Shown piece after piece: positions 41,169-49,753 of a DNA stretch of 64,000 nt (positions within the stretch are counted from its first letter, which is position 1; each line of letters begins with the position of its first letter). Both the position numbers and the translations under genes were made by a program. The notes under the pieces are model-generated. The model was not told the origin of the DNA, did no database searches, and saw only the letters and a program-made list of their open reading frames with translations. Source of the DNA: Yersinia alsatica (lineage in GTDB: Bacteria; Pseudomonadota; Gammaproteobacteria; Enterobacterales; Enterobacteriaceae); NCBI RefSeq assembly GCF_902170305.1, contig NZ_CABHWW010000028.1, positions 299,072 through 363,071 of the forward strand, written 5' to 3'.

Positions 41169-42267
41169 ATGTTTGAAATAAACCCGGTAAAAAACCGAAT
41201 TCAGGACCTGTCTGATCGGACAGATGTTCTCAGGGGGTATCTTTGACTATGATGCCAAGAAAGAGCGACTGGAAGAAGTAAACGCCGAGCTGGAACAGCC
41301 CGACGTCTGGAATGAACCTGAGCGCGCCCAAGCGCTGGGTAAAGAGCGTTCCGCGCTGGAAGAAATTGTCACCACTATTGATCAACTGGATCAAGGTATG
41401 GAAGACGTTTCCGGTTTGTTGGAATTAGCCATTGAAGCTGACGACGAAGAGACTTTTAACGAAGCTGTTGCTGAGTTAGATATTCTTGATGGCAAGCTGG
41501 GCCAGCTCGAGTTCCGCCGCATGTTCTCTGGTGAATACGACAGCGCTAACTGCTATCTGGACCTGCAAGCCGGTTCCGGTGGGACAGAAGCTCAGGACTG
41601 GGCCAGCATGCTGCTGCGTATGTACCTGCGCTGGGCTGAAGCCAAGGGTTTCAAAACTGAAATCATTGAAGAATCTGATGGTGATGTTGCTGGCCTTAAG
41701 TCTGCCACCATTAAGATCATCGGCGATTACGCATTTGGCTGGTTACGTACTGAAACTGGCGTACATCGCCTGGTACGTAAAAGCCCGTTTGACTCTGGCG
41801 GCCGTCGTCATACCTCTTTCAGTTCTGCCTTTGTCTACCCAGAAGTTGATGACGACATTGATATCGAAATCAACCCGGCGGACCTGCGTATTGACGTATA
41901 CCGTGCATCTGGTGCGGGTGGTCAGCACGTTAACAAAACGGAATCTGCGGTACGTATTACCCATATTCCTACCAATATCGTGACTCAGTGCCAGAATGAC
42001 CGTTCACAGCATAAAAACAAAGATCAAGCGATGAAACAGCTGAAAGCGAAGCTGTATGAGTTTGAGATGCAAAAGAAAAATGCTGATAAACAGGTTCTGG
42101 AAGATAACAAGTCCGACATTGGTTGGGGTAGCCAGATCCGTTCTTATGTTCTGGATGACTCCCGTATCAAAGATTTGCGTACTGGTGTGGAAACACGTAA
42201 CACGCAAGCGGTACTGGATGGCGATCTGGACAAATTCATTGAAGCAAGTTTGAAAGCCGGGCTATGA
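41169..42267 (+). CDS. prfB: Peptide chain release factor RF2, programmed +1 frameshift
   Basis: Recognises UGA and UAA stop codons. The gene is read in two segments: codons 1-25 from the ATG at 41169 up to CTT at 41243, then a +1 shift past T of the in-frame TGA (41244-41246) to GAC at 41245, giving 365 residues as in E. coli. Key motifs are GGQ ([13 protein letters not shown]) and the anticodon-mimic SPF (KSPFDSGG). The lysS start follows nine bases after the stop. Confidence 0.97.
41232..41247 (+). promoter_or_regulatory. RF2 frameshift signal
   Basis: AGGGGGTATCTTTGAC: a Shine-Dalgarno-like AGGGGG three bases before the CTT TGA C slippery site, identical in design to E. coli prfB. Low RF2 slows UGA termination and lets the ribosome shift +1, so RF2 autoregulates. 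Confidence 0.95.
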
Positions 42268-42276
42268 GGAACTGAG

Positions 42277-43794
42277 ATGTCAGAGCAAAAACCACAAGTC
42301 GCTGAGCAAGCGCAAGAGCTCAATAGTGAGTTACAAGCTCGTCGGGAGAAACTGGCTGCATTGCGGGAGAAGGGAATTGCTTTCCCTAATGATTTCCGCC
42401 GTGAGCATCTTTCTGACCAGTTGCATGCTGAGTACGACAGCAAAGAGAATGAAGAATTAGAAGCGCTGGATATCGAAGTGACTGTGGCTGGCCGTATGAT
42501 GACCCGTCGTATCATGGGTAAAGCTTCATTTGTGACACTGCAAGATGTCGGCGGCAAAATCCAGCTGTACGTTTCCCGTGATGATCTGCCGGAAGGCGTT
42601 TATAACGAAGAATTCAAAAAGTGGGATCTGGGCGATATCCTGGGTGCGCGCGGTAAGTTGTTTAAGACTAAAACCGGCGAGTTGTCTATCCACTGTAGCG
42701 AGCTGCGTTTGCTGACCAAAGCATTGCGCCCACTGCCGGATAAATTCCACGGTCTGGCTGATCAGGAAACGCGCTATCGCCAACGTTATCTGGATCTGAT
42801 CGCTAACGATGAGTCTCGCCATACATTCAAAGTTCGCTCACAAGTGATGTCAGGTATCCGTAGTTTCATGGTGGAAAAAGGCTTCATGGAAGTCGAAACT
42901 CCAATGATGCAAGTGATCCCTGGTGGTGCTTCTGCGCGCCCGTTTGTGACTCATCACAATGCACTGGATATCGATATGTATCTGCGTATCGCGCCAGAAC
43001 TGTATCTGAAACGCCTGGTTGTCGGCGGTTTTGAACGGGTGTTCGAAATCAACCGTAACTTCCGTAATGAAGGTGTTTCACCGCGCCATAACCCAGAGTT
43101 CACCATGATGGAACTCTATATGGCCTATGCGGATTACAAAGACTTGATCGTGCTGACCGAAGAGCTGTTCCGTACACTGACAGAAACCATATTGGGTAGC
43201 AGTGTGGTGCAGTATGGTGAGCAGACCTTTGATTTTGGTAAGCCTTTTGCCAAGTTGACGATGAAAGAAGCCATTTGCAAATATCGTCCTGAAACCAATG
43301 TGGCTGATTTAGACGATATGGACAAAGCTGTGGCTATTGCTGAGTCATTGGGTATCAAAGTAGAGAAGAGCTGGGGCTTAGGCCGCATTCAATGTGAGAT
43401 CTTTGAAGAGACCGCAGAGAGCCACCTGATCCAGCCAACCTTCATTACTGAATACCCGGCAGAGGTTTCTCCGCTGGCACGTCGTAATGATGATAATCCG
43501 TTTATCACTGACCGCTTCGAGTTCTTCATTGGTGGCCGCGAGATTGGTAACGGCTTTTCTGAGCTGAATGATGCTGAAGATCAGGCACAACGTTTTGCTG
43601 ATCAAGTTAGCGCCAAAGAAGCGGGTGATGACGAAGCGATGTTCTATGATGAAGACTATGTCACTGCTCTGGAACATGGTTTGCCGCCAACAGCGGGGCT
43701 GGGCATTGGTATTGACCGTATGGTGATGCTGTTTACCAACAGCCACACCATCCGTGATGTTATCTTGTTCCCGGCGATGCGCCCGGTAAAATAA
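42277..43794 (+). CDS. lysS: Lysyl-tRNA synthetase, class II
   Basis: 505 residues, as in E. coli LysS. N-terminal OB-fold anticodon-binding domain ([18 protein letters not shown]), then class II core: motif 2 [18 protein letters not shown], motif 3 [13 protein letters not shown]. Downstream partner of prfB as in E. coli, ending at a terminator. Confidence 0.97.
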   Translation: MSEQKPQVAEQAQELNSELQARREKLAALREKGIAFPNDFRREHLSDQLHAEYDSKENEELEALDIEVTVAGRMMTRRIMGKASFVTLQDVGGKIQLYVSRDDLPEGVYNEEFKKWDLGDILGARGKLFKTKTGELSIHCSELRLLTKALRPLPDKFHGLADQETRYRQRYLDLIANDESRHTFKVRSQVMSGIRSFMVEKGFMEVETPMMQVIPGGASARPFVTHHNALDIDMYLRIAPELYLKRLVVGGFERVFEINRNFRNEGVSPRHNPEFTMMELYMAYADYKDLIVLTEELFRTLTETILGSSVVQYGEQTFDFGKPFAKLTMKEAICKYRPETNVADLDDMDKAVAIAESLGIKVEKSWGLGRIQCEIFEETAESHLIQPTFITEYPAEVSPLARRNDDNPFITDRFEFFIGGREIGNGFSELNDAEDQAQRFADQVSAKEAGDDEAMFYDEDYVTALEHGLPPTAGLGIGIDRMVMLFTNSHTIRDVILFPAMRPVK

Positions 43795-43821
43795 GAGAAT
43801 TCGGTTAACGGTAAATCCATT

Positions 43822-43843
43822 AGGGCGCTACGGCGCCCTTTTT
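43822..43843 (+). terminator. Intrinsic terminator of prfB-lysS
   Basis: AGGGCGC, loop TACG, GCGCCCT followed by TTTT, 28 bases after lysS. Confidence 0.92.
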
Positions 43844-43933
43844 ACTGAGCAAAATATTTCCATAAAAACAGCCGCTGTTAGGCTTAATTTAATCTAATCG
43901 CTTAAAATACCGGCGCTTAGGCTATATCTTCGC

Positions 43934-43961
43934 TTGCCCACGTCAAAGAACCGGTTATAAT
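43934..43961 (+). promoter_or_regulatory. Sigma70 promoter of tRNA-Gly
   Basis: TTGCCC (43934-43939), 16-base spacer, TATAAT (43956-43961). Initiation would fall about ten bases before the mature tRNA 5' end. Confidence 0.75.
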
Positions 43962-43978
43962 GCAAACCGCACACCGAA

Positions 43979-44052
43979 GCGGGTGTAGTTCAATGGTAGA
44001 ACGAGAGCTTCCCAAGCTCTATACGAGGGTTCGATTCCCTTCACCCGCTCCA
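43979..44052 (+). tRNA. glyU: tRNA-Gly(CCC)
   Basis: 74 nt with encoded CCA. Acceptor GCGGGTG pairs with CACCCGC, the anticodon arm is AGAGC-TTCCCAA-GCTCT with anticodon CCC, and the T arm has GGTTCGATTCC. Nearly identical to E. coli glyU. Its 3' end is the integration site of a small island; the tRNA itself is restored intact. Confidence 0.97.
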
Positions 44053-44053
44053 A
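44035..44053 (+). repeat. attL-like direct repeat in the tRNA 3' end
   Basis: TTCCCTTCACCCGCTCCAA, 19 bp covering the T arm and acceptor 3' strand of tRNA-Gly plus one base. Exact copy at 47129-47147. Confidence 0.9.
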
Positions 44054-44114
44054 AACTTCCTTAACGTATTAATTCCACTGTCTTTTTAAAAATCATACGT
44101 GATGGCACTCGTGA

Positions 44115-44126
44115 TCCTCCTACAAA
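44115..44126 (+). repeat. Island end repeat, left copy
   Basis: TCCTCCTACAAA, 62 bases inside attL; exact copy in the same orientation at 47046-47057, 71 bases inside attR, with a partial TCCTACAAT at 47062-47070. Possible recombinase arm-type sites. The left copy also forms CTCCT-ACAA-AGGAG (44117-44130), pairing with the recombinase RBS. Confidence 0.5.
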
Positions 44127-44141
44127 GGAGTGATACAGCCG

Positions 44142-45836
44142 ATGGCTCAGCGTTATAATCTCTATCGACGTTCCAGCGGGATATACGTTCTGCGGATCAC
44201 CGTTCCGGTTCGTTATCGTGCCCTGATAGGGCAGCGTGAAATACATGCATCTACCCGCACAACCCGTGTTGCAAATGCCAGAGCTATCGCCGCGCGTTTG
44301 CTGGATAAGTGGTATGCGTCTTTGGAAGAGTTCAGACAATTGGATAAAGAGAAGATTCGGGGTAACGCCCCACTGTTGGCTGGCGCTGGCAAAATCAGCC
44401 TGTCGTTGTTTTGTGAGTCATTTGGGGTTGGGCTTGAGACGGTCATTCAGCATCTTCTGGCAGACAATGTGCCGTTGTATGGCTTTGTGGCGAACCAGCG
44501 TGGCTTTCTGATTGATGATTTCAGCATGCTTGAGCGTGATCCTGATACGCATGGATTCGTTTTAAACAACATTGCACATTACGGCGCCGAGGCTGCGATA
44601 AACGGATATATGCAGCTTTATCAGCCACAGTTTGCTCTTATGGCGTTGCAGAAAGGGCTAGCTGTGGAAATAGCTGCATTCAGGGCTAACAATGGCAATC
44701 CACTTGCACTTTGGCTGTTGGATTTGCCCGGAGTTACGCTGGAAGCGAGTTCGCTCTTTATCAACAATGTGCAAGCTGAAAAGCTGCGCAGTATCTGGGA
44801 TAGAGCGTTTGCGAAATCGGAGCCAGCGTTACCCACTCTACCAACTGCTCCGGCAGTTGTCGCAACAGCACTTCCTGCGGCTGCTACCACCAATCCGTAT
44901 TGCAATCCGACGTATGCAAGCATGACGGTTTCAGAACTGCTGGATGCGTTTCTGGTTTATAAAAATACGGGTGATATTAAGCTAGCCACCGAGGGTAAAA
45001 TTCGCTCCCGAATTGAACACTTCACGAAGATTATGGGAGATTTGCCTCTAGGTGAATTGGATCGCGATGTGGTGAAAGATTACGTCACCAGAATGCAGAA
45101 TATGCCCGGCAATTTGTATCTATTGCGGCGTAAATATAAGATTTCAGATACACGCAAGCTGATTGAAAAGGCGTTAGCTGACGGTCGGCCGGTAATGAGC
45201 AGAGATGCGATTGGCAGGCATATTGAGTCGTTTGGTTCAATGATGAAATGGGCCAAGAGCGAGCGTTACCTGTTTGATAACCCTGCCGAGAATGTTCTTG
45301 CTCAGCGCCGCGTTATGGTGCGGGAGCAAGATCGCCGCGATCAGTTCACCGAAGAAGAGCTAATACAAATTTTCTCTGCTGAGTGGTTTAAGAACGGGGC
45401 GGGAACGCCCAATCAATACGGGCGTTACACGAGTTTTCGCCCGTATCACTATTGGCTGCCATTATTGGCGCTGTATCTGGGCGGGCGTATCAATGAACTT
45501 TGCCAGCTTTATCTGGCGGATATTCGCATGGACAAAAACGGTGTCGCCTATGTGGATTTTAACCTCGATAAGCCGGATAAGGTGATAGATGACGAGGCGT
45601 TGACTGGCGGTGAAAAATCACTGAAAACAGTGAACGCTATTCGTCAGGTTCCGATTCATCCACGTCTAATAGAACTAGGGTTTCTCGAGTATGTAGAGGC
45701 GCTGAAAGTTGCCGGTTATGATCGCCTTTTTCCTGAGTTGAAGCACAATAAAATTAAGGGCTATCGTGCTGCCGCCTCTAAATGGTTCAACGAAAACTAT
45801 TTCGGCAAAGTCCTCGGTTTAGCGGAGTTATGTTGA
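44142..45836 (+). pseudogene. Tyrosine recombinase (phage integrase family), C-terminally truncated
   Basis: 564 residues from the ATG at 44142 (AAGGAG upstream; a GTG at 44130 overlaps the RBS). The N-terminus resembles the DUF6538 arm-binding type (MAQRYNLYRRSSGIYVLRI ... GQREIHASTRT), then a SAM-like core-binding domain (about 255-380). The catalytic domain begins with the first Arg (R449, LGGRINELCQL) and the Lys region (KTVNAIRQVPIHP). It stops at GKVLGLAELC, before the expected HxxR, His/Trp and Tyr residues; roughly 100 residues are missing. No continuation is found in the other frames. Recombination activity is therefore unlikely. Confidence 0.8.
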
Positions 45837-46258
45837 TGGCGTTCGAAATTGTCACGACAGTAATAGCATCCTCAACGGCGTTAGCAGTTGCAGTTGTTGG
45901 CTACTGGTTCACGAAAAAACGTGAACGAGAAGCCGAGTTGCGAAAAGAACGCTTAGCTCACTATAAAGAACTTGTTTCTAGTCTGAGTGACATTCTTGAA
46001 GGCGATAACAATTTACAGGGACAAAAGCGGTTTGCCGTAGCTTGCAACAACCTTAATCTTGTTGCGCCCGCATCAGTGATCAAAGCCCTGCAAGCGTTTC
46101 AGGACGAAACAAAGTCAAGCAATCCGAGCCGAACCCTTGAACGTCATGATCAGTTGTTGTCACTACTGCTCCAAGAAATGAGGAGAGACTTGAATGTATC
46201 TCCTGAAGGTGAGTTGATGCTGACTTTTCGGTTATGGGCACCGGGAAAATCCTTATGA
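45836..46258 (+). CDS. Small membrane-anchored coiled-coil protein (island cargo 1)
   Basis: 140 residues. The ATG at 45836 shares one base with the recombinase stop (TGATG) and has GGAG eight bases upstream. An N-terminal membrane helix (about 5-24, VTTVIASSTALAVAVVGYWF) is followed by a basic patch (TKKREREAELRKERLAHYKE) and a helical region, so the bulk should face the cytoplasm. I recall similar small proteins from enterobacterial and pseudomonad accessory regions but assign no function. The next gene overlaps it by ATGA, which points to coupled translation and a joint role. Confidence 0.75.
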   Translation: MAFEIVTTVIASSTALAVAVVGYWFTKKREREAELRKERLAHYKELVSSLSDILEGDNNLQGQKRFAVACNNLNLVAPASVIKALQAFQDETKSSNPSRTLERHDQLLSLLLQEMRRDLNVSPEGELMLTFRLWAPGKSL

Positions 46259-47016
46259 CACAACCAACTTTTAGAAGAGTCCAAAAGAAAAACCCTCACC
46301 AATTATCCGTTGATCAACATATCCATGCGGCGCATTGCATAAAAAAGTTTACAGATGAAAAGGGGACAGTCGCTGTTTTTGATAAACCTCTTTCTCGATG
46401 GGTGCAGCGTAAACCAGACGCCGCAATTTTTTGTGCAAAACGAGCTTGGGATCATCGGTCTGAAAAAGGCTATATGATCAGTATCGAAACCGCTTTTTTT
46501 AATGTCATAGACAACATTGATACTCCTTTTACTGAGAGAAGGCATGACGATATTAGCCGTTACTATCACTTGTGGCGTTTACGAGGTCTTGCAAGGGACA
46601 AGGAGAGAAATGATGTGCATTTCAACAACGGACTCGGTCATCGTTTATCTATTGATGAACAAGAGATTCTAGAAAAAAATGGATATAGCTTCATTTTAGA
46701 AAATGACGGCTTGTTACACCACCTTGCATCGGGTCTTGAGATTCATGTAATGCTGAGCAAGATTTCTCGTCATATGGGGCATACTAAGTGGGGGATATTA
46801 ACAGCGAGTAGAGGGGAGTTTTTAGTTGCTGATTACTACCCTGGAGATACTGATGGTTTACAACCTTTTATCCCCATATCTCCTCATCATGCATTTTTTG
46901 CGAACATTACCGATAGGCACATTAGTGTTCAGCAAGTGCGCGAATTAAACCGTGCTTCTGTTGCATCTTCAAAAAACTACTACTTTTGCCGCAGCCTTGA
47001 TAACTGCCCGCTTTAA
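46255..47016 (+). CDS. DUF4238-like protein (island cargo 2)
   Basis: 253 residues from the ATG at 46255, overlapping the previous stop by ATGA. The layout is reminiscent of DUF4238: an N-terminal His-rich start (DQHIHAAHCIKKFTDEKGTVAVFDK), a middle helical part with SIETAFFNVIDNID, and a C-terminal LVADYYPGDTDGLQPFIPISP-type segment. This is a tentative match made by eye. No signal peptide or membrane helix. DUF4238 proteins have no settled function. Lower GC than the flanking core genes. Confidence 0.65.
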   Translation: MTQPTFRRVQKKNPHQLSVDQHIHAAHCIKKFTDEKGTVAVFDKPLSRWVQRKPDAAIFCAKRAWDHRSEKGYMISIETAFFNVIDNIDTPFTERRHDDISRYYHLWRLRGLARDKERNDVHFNNGLGHRLSIDEQEILEKNGYSFILENDGLLHHLASGLEIHVMLSKISRHMGHTKWGILTASRGEFLVADYYPGDTDGLQPFIPISPHHAFFANITDRHISVQQVRELNRASVASSKNYYFCRSLDNCPL

Positions 47017-47045
47017 GGTATAAGAGCTTTGCAAAACGTTGTAGT

Positions 47046-47057
47046 TCCTCCTACAAA
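47046..47057 (+). repeat. Island end repeat, right copy
   Basis: TCCTCCTACAAA, identical to 44115-44126; see the left copy. The 47017-47128 stretch holds no gene. Confidence 0.5.
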
Positions 47058-47128
47058 TGTATCCTACAATGCATCACGTTTTTGTTAATAAATCCATGGG
47101 ATTACGAGATCTCTGGAGTGGGGGTGAT

Positions 47129-47147
47129 TTCCCTTCACCCGCTCCAA
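47129..47147 (+). repeat. attR-like direct repeat
   Basis: TTCCCTTCACCCGCTCCAA, exact copy of the tRNA-Gly 3' end at 44035-44053. The bases before it (GGGGTGAT) do not continue the tRNA, so this is a fragment and not a second tRNA. Confidence 0.9.
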
Positions 47148-47270
47148 CTTAACGTCTCGTAGTATCTCCCGAAGTCCATCAAACCCAGTAAATCCGCACT
47201 TCTCAGGCTAATCTAGTTATTCCTATATACCTGTTCGTCTATTGAAATCTACTTTGTTGTCTTTTGATGA

Positions 47271-48620
47271 TTAGCGCCTTGGTGAGCACAGGGCAATTAA
47301 CATGCCGATCAGTGCGGCACCGGTCAGTAGTTGGAATACTATGGACCAGTCGCCCAGATCTGGCTGGGTGCCGAGCAGTACAGTTATTGCGGCCAGTGCC
47401 ATTGCGCCTGCAGTATATTGGCTGGTAATCATCACTGCACTTGCGCGGCCTTGCTGCTGTGTGGGAACGGACGCCAGCCCCACAGCGAACATTGCCGGGT
47501 AAATTAGCCCGTGACCTATACCGCTCAACACGATCCCAAATATAAATAACGGAGAAAGTGGTGTGGTTAGAGCGGCGGCCAACAGCCCTAGTCCGAGAGC
47601 CGCGCTAGCGAACCCGGCGGCCAGCACTTGTGAACTGGCATATCGTGCTGTTAGCCGAGTATAAAGCGCATTCCCTACCACAATGAGTAGGGCCAATGGT
47701 GTGAATAGCAACCCGGTAGTTACGGCATCTTGCTGCCAAGTTTGTTGCCACAACAGCGTCATGGCGTAAAACTGGCTGCCGACGCTGGCCATATAGCAGG
47801 CACTGCTGAGCCAGCCGCTTTGTAGGCCAGGTAGTGCCCGCAGTGAATGTGATAGCAAAGGACGTGGTGCGTAGCGCTCATGCAAAATGAATAACAGTAT
47901 CGCCGCCGCAGCTAGTCGGTTGGCGAAAAAATCAGCCTCACCGCTTTCGGCATAGCGCATTAGCGCCCAGACCAGCGCACCCGCCGCCGCACTACCAACC
48001 AATGCCCCGATACCAATGCCTTGCGCCTCACTTTGTGGTCGCAGTATGGGAAAGTCGCGTCTGACCAGCCATAGCGCGAGTAGCCCTAATGGTAGATTAA
48101 GGAAAAAGATGGTCCGCCAGTTCAGTGCCGTGAGCACGCCACCCAGGATTGCACCCGCCACCAGCCCCAGTGCACCAATGGCGCTCCAGATTGCTAGTGC
48201 GCGTCGGTGGGCTTCGCCGTGAAAACGCTGCGCCATCAATGCCAGAACTGCCGGTTGCAATAGTGCCGCAGCAATCCCTTGTCCGCCGCGGGCGATCAGC
48301 AACAGAGAGCCATCTTGTGCCAGTCCACCTAGCACCGACGCCAGTAAAAACAACGTCATACCGATACTGAAGATGCGCCGTGCGCCGACACGGTCACACA
48401 GACTGCCGCCGAGTAACAGCAAAGCGGCAAATGTCAGGCCATAGAGTGAAACCACCCACTGCATCTCACTGAGCGAAAGCCCCAGTTGCTGCGCCAGTGT
48501 TGGCAGTGCTACGTAAACTATGGCGTAATCCAGTGCAATCAAAGCTTGGGCGATACCGGGAGCCAGCAGTGTCAGGTGGCGTGTAGGTGATGAAGTTTTT
48601 ATCGCAGTAAATTGAGTCAT
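47271..48620 (-). CDS. DHA2-type MFS efflux transporter
   Basis: 449 residues with about 14 hydrophobic segments, the DHA2 (14-TMS drug:H+ antiporter) pattern. Motif A-like GGSLCDRVGARRIF after TM2, motif C region GPxxGGxL as VAGAILGGVLTALNWRTIFFLNLPLG (key part GGVLTALNWR). Substrate unknown; EmrB/SmvA relatives export drugs. It is divergent from a LysR regulator that probably controls it. Confidence 0.88.
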   Translation of the reverse strand: MTQFTAIKTSSPTRHLTLLAPGIAQALIALDYAIVYVALPTLAQQLGLSLSEMQWVVSLYGLTFAALLLLGGSLCDRVGARRIFSIGMTLFLLASVLGGLAQDGSLLLIARGGQGIAAALLQPAVLALMAQRFHGEAHRRALAIWSAIGALGLVAGAILGGVLTALNWRTIFFLNLPLGLLALWLVRRDFPILRPQSEAQGIGIGALVGSAAAGALVWALMRYAESGEADFFANRLAAAAILLFILHERYAPRPLLSHSLRALPGLQSGWLSSACYMASVGSQFYAMTLLWQQTWQQDAVTTGLLFTPLALLIVVGNALYTRLTARYASSQVLAAGFASAALGLGLLAAALTTPLSPLFIFGIVLSGIGHGLIYPAMFAVGLASVPTQQQGRASAVMITSQYTAGAMALAAITVLLGTQPDLGDWSIVFQLLTGAALIGMLIALCSPRR

Positions 48621-48642
48621 CGGGCTTCCTGTTAGCCTGATT

Positions 48643-48660
48643 ATGATGAATAATCATCAT
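48643..48660. promoter_or_regulatory. Inverted repeat in MFS/LysR divergent promoter
   Basis: ATGATG-AATAAT-CATCAT, 18 bp perfect, 23 bases upstream of the MFS start. A second dyad, GATGA-N7-TCATC (48732-48748), abuts the LysR start and fits the T-N11-A LysR box. Either could be the operator, the second for autoregulation. Confidence 0.5.
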
Positions 48661-48749
48661 GAACAGTTTGTGAATGCCAACAGGCTACGCCCTATTAACC
48701 GGTTGAATCAAAGTCATACTTTTCAGCCATTGATGAGTTAAATTCATCC

Positions 48750-49646
48750 ATGAAATCACGCCGTCTGCCGCCGCTCTCTGCAATCCGTGTTTTTGATGCT
48801 GTGGCTCGTCACGCCAGCTTTAAATATGCGGCGGAGGAGATTGGTGTGACATCAACCGCCATTAGCCATCAAATCCGTGTACTGGAAGAGGCGTTAAATC
48901 AGCGCCTGTTTACCCGCTCGGCACGCGCCGTCACTCTAACACCTGCCGGTGATATTCTCTTTCGAGCTTCCGAGAACATGTTTGCCACCTTGCGTGAAGC
49001 GCTTGATACCATTGGCAATGCAGCACAGCCGGAGGTGCTGACTCTCAGTACCACGTCTAACTTCCTAACCAATTGGTTAGTACCCCGTTTGCCAGCGCTG
49101 CACAACCAGCATCCGCAGTTGGAGTTGCGTTTACACAGCAGCACTGAGCTGGTCGATGTGCGCAGCGCAATGGCTGATTGCGCTATTCGCTACGGCATGC
49201 AACCTGACGAAACACTCGATAACACATTGCTATATCGTGATCGCTTCGTGTTAGTCGCCAGTCCACAGTTAAAACTATCTTGCCCAGAGGATTTGCTTGG
49301 GTTGACCCTGTTTCACATTGAAAACCGCCACGTACCGACGCCAGAACCGGATTGGTGGCATTGGCGTGAGACTTTTGGTCCGGCAGAGTTAGCGGTGCAG
49401 TCGGGGATTCGCTTTGATGATGAGACACACGCCATTCAGGCCGCTATCGCGGGGCAGGGAGTGCTACTGGCCAGTGAATTGTTAATTCATCACGCACTGG
49501 CGCAGCGCTTGCTGCATATAGCGCTACCGGGGATATTGCCCGGCGGTAATTACTACTTTGTGACTAGCCGTGAAAAAGCCGAACGTGAAGATGTGCAGCA
49601 GTTCAAACAATGGTTGCTGCAAGCATTTGATACTACGAAACAATAG
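48750..49646 (+). CDS. LysR-family regulator (GcvA-like subgroup)
   Basis: 298 residues. The N-terminus PPLSAIRVFDAVARHASFKYAAEEIG with helix-turn-helix TSTAISHQIRVLEEAL is typical of the GcvA/DsdC branch. The effector-binding domain ends with a KQWLLQAF helix. Divergent from the DHA2 transporter; likely its regulator. Effector unknown. Confidence 0.88.
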   Translation: MKSRRLPPLSAIRVFDAVARHASFKYAAEEIGVTSTAISHQIRVLEEALNQRLFTRSARAVTLTPAGDILFRASENMFATLREALDTIGNAAQPEVLTLSTTSNFLTNWLVPRLPALHNQHPQLELRLHSSTELVDVRSAMADCAIRYGMQPDETLDNTLLYRDRFVLVASPQLKLSCPEDLLGLTLFHIENRHVPTPEPDWWHWRETFGPAELAVQSGIRFDDETHAIQAAIAGQGVLLASELLIHHALAQRLLHIALPGILPGGNYYFVTSREKAEREDVQQFKQWLLQAFDTTKQ

Positions 49647-49685
49647 CGATGTACCACGGGTTGTGGGTTAACTCGATTTTTTGAT

Positions 49686-49719
49686 AGGAAGCTAATATTC
49701 TGATTTATATTAGCTTCCT
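49686..49719. other. 13-bp perfect hairpin between convergent genes
   Basis: AGGAAGCTAATAT, 8-base loop TCTGATTT, ATATTAGCTTCCT. No U-tract on either strand, so probably a 3'-end stabiliser or a degenerate terminator for the LysR gene and yibH. Confidence 0.55.
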
Positions 49720-49753
49720 GATGTTGAAGATACTTATGCCGCTCGATTTACGT

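Larger units (their letters stand above)
44035..47147 (+). mobile_element. 3.1-kb tRNA-Gly integrated islet
   Basis: Bounded by 19-bp exact direct repeats, one being the tRNA 3' end. Contents on one strand: truncated tyrosine recombinase, small membrane-anchored protein, DUF4238-like protein. No replication, packaging, relaxase or excisionase gene is visible. Candidate recombinase arm-type repeats lie just inside each end. The recombinase lacks its C-terminal catalytic part, so the islet is probably stranded or depends on a helper. Confidence 0.85.

Noticed and set aside
41224..42267. prfB called from an ATG at 41224 without a frameshift
   Set aside because: The upstream ATG at 41169 with the AGGGGG and CTT TGA C signal is the conserved RF2 structure.
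45782..45836. Longer start for the 140-residue island protein inside the recombinase gene
   Set aside because: The upstream ATG has no RBS and would overlap the recombinase by 55 bases; ATG 45836 has GGAG and a TGATG junction.
47101..47147. Second tRNA-Gly gene at the right island end
   Set aside because: Only the last 19 bp match; there is no acceptor 5' strand, D arm or anticodon arm.
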